9,198 nucleotides of DNA, taken from assembly GCA_003523945.1 (NCBI GenBank), contig DOFS01000201.1, positions 1 through 9,198 of the forward strand, in the 5' to 3' direction. The position numbers and the translations under genes were made by a program. This document shows positions 7,137 through 9,198 of this stretch, piece after piece. The DNA is from Nitrospiraceae bacterium (lineage in GTDB: Bacteria; Nitrospirota; Nitrospiria; Nitrospirales; UBA8639). The notes beneath the pieces are model-generated. The model saw nothing but the letters and a program-made list of their open reading frames with translations, did not search any database and had not been told where the DNA came from. Position 1 is the first letter of the stretch; the number at the start of each line of letters is the position of its first letter.

Positions 7137-7696
7137 TCGCTCAACCAATCCCACAAATTGAACAATTCTGTTTGTTTTAAAATTCCTAAATGCATTTCAT
7201 GTTCGATATTTATGCCCCAAATCTTTATATATTCCGCGCCTTCTTTGCTTATTTCTATATGAAGTTCATGGTCGCCACTCGTCCATTGAATGGTAATATG
7301 TCCGTCTTCATCGGTTGAAACAAATGGAGCGATCCAAAGACGACCACTATTAGCAATGGAATAGAGGACATTTTCTAAAGTGTTATGTGCTTTACTGAGA
7401 ATAAGATCGCTTGGTTTCTTTGAACCCTTGCCATCCCAATTATCTTGACGCTCACTTATCTTGTGAAGTTTTTGTTTAAAGCTGTCTAACAAAGACGGGT
7501 AAATGTCTTGTTGCCACGTTTTGTAAAGCTGTTCTCTTTGTGAAAGCTTGTATCCTTCTGCCCGACTTGAATTCTCTTCGTTTAGGCTAACTACGATCAT
7601 TCCGTTTGTGGAAGGTACAAATTCGTACGCATCTTCATGACCGCTTGTCCATTCAGTTCTTTCCCGAAATTGATCCCATGGTTTTTCTGAGAGCAT
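7133..7696 (-). CDS. Second gene of TIGR04255 cassette, DNWDGxGS protein, function unknown
   Basis: This encodes 187 residues from ATG 7696. The open frame runs farther upstream, to 7810, but that part lies inside the conserved end of the TIGR04255 gene. ATG 7696 has GGAG eight bases ahead, so it is preferred; the overlap with the previous gene is 44 bases. The protein is soluble. Blocks seen: HEDAYEF (20-26), a helical stretch with WQQDIYPSLL (61-70), then RQDNWDGKGSKKPS (83-96), and a strand-rich half with VSTDEDGHITIQW (126-138) and HELHIEISKEG (143-153). The DNWDGxGSxxPS motif followed by a DGxIxIxW strand recurs, as I recall, in uncharacterised proteins that accompany TIGR04255 genes. 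No enzymatic motif is evident. The 3' end overlaps the next start by four bases. Confidence 0.85.
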   Translation of the reverse strand: MLSEKPWDQFRERTEWTSGHEDAYEFVPSTNGMIVVSLNEENSSRAEGYKLSQREQLYKTWQQDIYPSLLDSFKQKLHKISERQDNWDGKGSKKPSDLILSKAHNTLENVLYSIANSGRLWIAPFVSTDEDGHITIQWTSGDHELHIEISKEGAEYIKIWGINIEHEMHLGILKQTELFNLWDWLSE

Positions 7697-8447
7697 CTGT
7701 AATGCTCCAGTGGAAGACGTTCCGAATGTTTCCTTCGTTGAAGGATTTGCTTTTTGCAATGGCATCATTAACCTTTCGTATTTTTTCAGTGGTAAAAGAG
7801 TCTGTATCAATTATATAGGATTTTTCTTCATTTAGGTTGAAATTTCCAAATTTTCCTGACAAGTCCCCGTAAACATAGCGCACGTTGACTGTAGAGCTAT
7901 CATCTTTTAATTGAAGAGTTTTTTCAATTACTTGGACTTCATCCCTAATTGAAGAATTTGTTTCTAATTCAGGAGCTATGTGAGTGGGAATAAAATTTCG
8001 AATATCTTCCTTTATTCCCAGAGTGCTCTCATTCGCAAGATTTCGATATCTGAGGCCAATTCGGCTGAAATAATTGGGTTCGTATTCCTCCCAAAAAGTT
8101 TCCAACATTGTTTTCAGGTGTTTTTCAAACCCTTTGTAATTTTTATACTCGGTACATTTCAGAGCTATAAAATCTTTCGTCAGGGTAATTTGCCAGTTTC
8201 CATCTTCGGAAAAGAACATATATTCGTCTTCACCAAGTATCTCCTTTCGTAAGTGCTCTGGAAAATCAAGAGGGGCCGCAACCTTTTTTATCTTAGTTTC
8301 CGGAAAGCCTTTTTTTCTGATTTTTTCCTGAAAGCTGGCAGGTATTTCTTTCGTGAGTTTTAAAATTGAGGGGAAACGCGCTTGAAAAATTACCTCAAAG
8401 ATCGTGTTTTTTTTATATTCCGTTCTTTTCCACTTTTTAAGTTGCAT
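7653..8447 (-). CDS. TIGR04255 family protein
   Basis: This 264-residue protein has the hallmarks of TIGR04255, a sporadically distributed bacterial family of unknown function. The N-terminus holds IFEVIFQARFP (16-26), the family's usual opening. The middle has NWQITLT (84-90) and RIGLRYRN (129-136). The C-terminus carries YIIDTDSF (211-218) and FHWSITDALRKTM (245-257), also typical. Length is normal for the family, so it looks complete. No signal peptide, membrane segment or catalytic motif is visible; the alternating strands suggest a compact alpha/beta protein. The start is ATG 8447, right before the family opening; no good Shine-Dalgarno is seen. It is the first gene of a three-gene operon and overlaps the second by 44 bases. 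Base composition is very AT-rich (about 32-35% GC in two counted 60-base lines), pointing to horizontal acquisition. Confidence 0.92.
   Translation of the reverse strand: MQLKKWKRTEYKKNTIFEVIFQARFPSILKLTKEIPASFQEKIRKKGFPETKIKKVAAPLDFPEHLRKEILGEDEYMFFSEDGNWQITLTKDFIALKCTEYKNYKGFEKHLKTMLETFWEEYEPNYFSRIGLRYRNLANESTLGIKEDIRNFIPTHIAPELETNSSIRDEVQVIEKTLQLKDDSSTVNVRYVYGDLSGKFGNFNLNEEKSYIIDTDSFTTEKIRKVNDAIAKSKSFNEGNIRNVFHWSITDALRKTMGSISGKN
7697..7708 (-). promoter_or_regulatory. Ribosome binding site deciding the start of the DNWDGxGS gene
   Basis: On the minus strand GGAG (7708-7705) is followed by the eight-base spacer CATTACAG and then ATG at 7696. It lies inside the coding region of the TIGR04255 gene and supports the internal, overlapping start over the upstream in-frame methionines. 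Confidence 0.6.
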
Positions 8448-9198
8448 AACTGTAAGAACCTATCTTTCCTAGATGCTGAATTGCTCACATACCTAGCAAG
8501 AAAAGTTCTTAAAGTCCATTTCTGTTGATATGCCGTTAAAGCTTTGAAAGAATTGCCAAAAGATGGGTTTATTTTTCATAAGTTATTTTATCAATCAAAA
8601 CCCGCCGCAAAAACTGAGGATAGGTTACCAAACTTCAAAGAGCGACGCCTCCCATTTTTACGGGTTATCGCCTTTTTTCGATAAGACAGCAGACAGGCTC
8701 CTTGGCGTAATTCCACTACTCAGATCAATTTTTATCGTTCCTTTTCAAAAAAGAATTCATAAACGCCCATTTAGCAGTTGCACAGGTCCCTTAATCTCTT
8801 ATTTTTGGGTTTTTGCCGCATACGAACCGGACACAGACGAAGAAATAAGGCGGTGAGAAGGATGGACGCAGCCGGGTTATCGACCCCCAATGTCCTCTTC
8901 TCGGCACCAGCCCTCATTGAACCATGAACAACGAAAGGGTGTGGCCCCTCTCAGACTTCTTGGTACCTTCAAATCGGAATGGTGGACTCCCAGGGCGATT
9001 TTGGAGAAATTTATCAGAAAAACTCAAATCATCTGATTGGCAAAGGAGGGAAAATCTTCTATTCTGTAATACGTTGTGAAACTAAGGCCCCAAAATCGTA
9101 TCTTGACCTTTTTCTTTCGAGAGATTCCTGCTCCATTTCGACGACCATTCATCACACATGGACTCCATTAAATTCGGGACTTCAGGGTGGCGGGCCAT
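8448..9198. other. Right-hand 750 bases without a defensible gene
   Basis: The first 110 bases must hold the promoter of the TIGR04255 operon, but no convincing pair of -35 and -10 boxes stood out. A 97-codon plus-strand frame at 8563-8856 has no ribosome binding site and no family resemblance. GAGAAGG before an ATG near 8863 opens only about 20 codons. From about 8860 to the end the composition is more balanced and every frame is broken, so it may be eroded old coding DNA or plain intergenic sequence. No transposase, tRNA or inverted terminal repeat was recognised. Confidence 0.45.

Noticed and set aside
7697..7810. Upstream extension of the DNWDGxGS gene to position 7810
   Set aside because: It would overlap the conserved C-terminus of the TIGR04255 protein by over 150 bases, whereas ATG 7696 has a good ribosome binding site.
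8563..8856. 97-codon plus-strand frame upstream of the TIGR04255 operon
   Set aside because: It has no ribosome binding site and no motif, and its composition looks random.

Overview
The window looks like an accessory (genomic-island type) stretch of a bacterial chromosome next to one ordinary housekeeping gene. The gene styles recall a Nitrospira-like or proteobacterial environmental organism, but that is an impression from memory; there is no rRNA or other marker to prove it. No tRNA, rRNA, CRISPR array or intact insertion sequence was recognised.

Layout. Bases 81-368 (+) encode a small protein with two membrane segments. Bases 654-1427 (+) encode exodeoxyribonuclease III (xthA), complete with its catalytic residues and GC-rich. 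A possible two-way hairpin terminator lies beyond it. Bases 1832-2245 (-) encode a DUF6908-type protein of unknown function. Directly upstream of that gene on the same strand lies a decayed serine recombinase (resolvase/invertase) pseudogene at 2276-2856. It can be rebuilt across a one-base deletion, two stop codons and loss of a catalytic arginine. A doubtful 78-residue gene (2863-3099, +) starts back-to-back with it.

Bases 3343-6369 (+) encode a 1008-residue STAND-type ATPase with an N-terminal Walker A/B module and a C-terminal TPR array. It has no recognisable N-terminal effector domain. Converging on it is a three-gene overlapping operon read from 8447 down to 6660 (-). Its genes are a TIGR04255-family protein, a 187-residue protein with a DNWDGxGS motif, and a protein of about 158 residues with an LYRNVRG motif. 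Neither of the last two has a function known to me. The last 750 bases hold no gene I can defend.

How the parts fit. Sampled base composition falls sharply from xthA (a 60-base line at about 70% GC) to the ATPase (about 37-48%) and the TIGR04255 operon (about 32-35%). Together with the recombinase relic, this suggests that roughly 1.8 kb onward was acquired horizontally. A STAND ATPase beside a tightly coupled cassette of sporadically distributed proteins resembles a defence or conflict island. The best candidate for an undescribed system is the three-gene TIGR04255 cassette, alone or with the STAND ATPase. That function is inference only.
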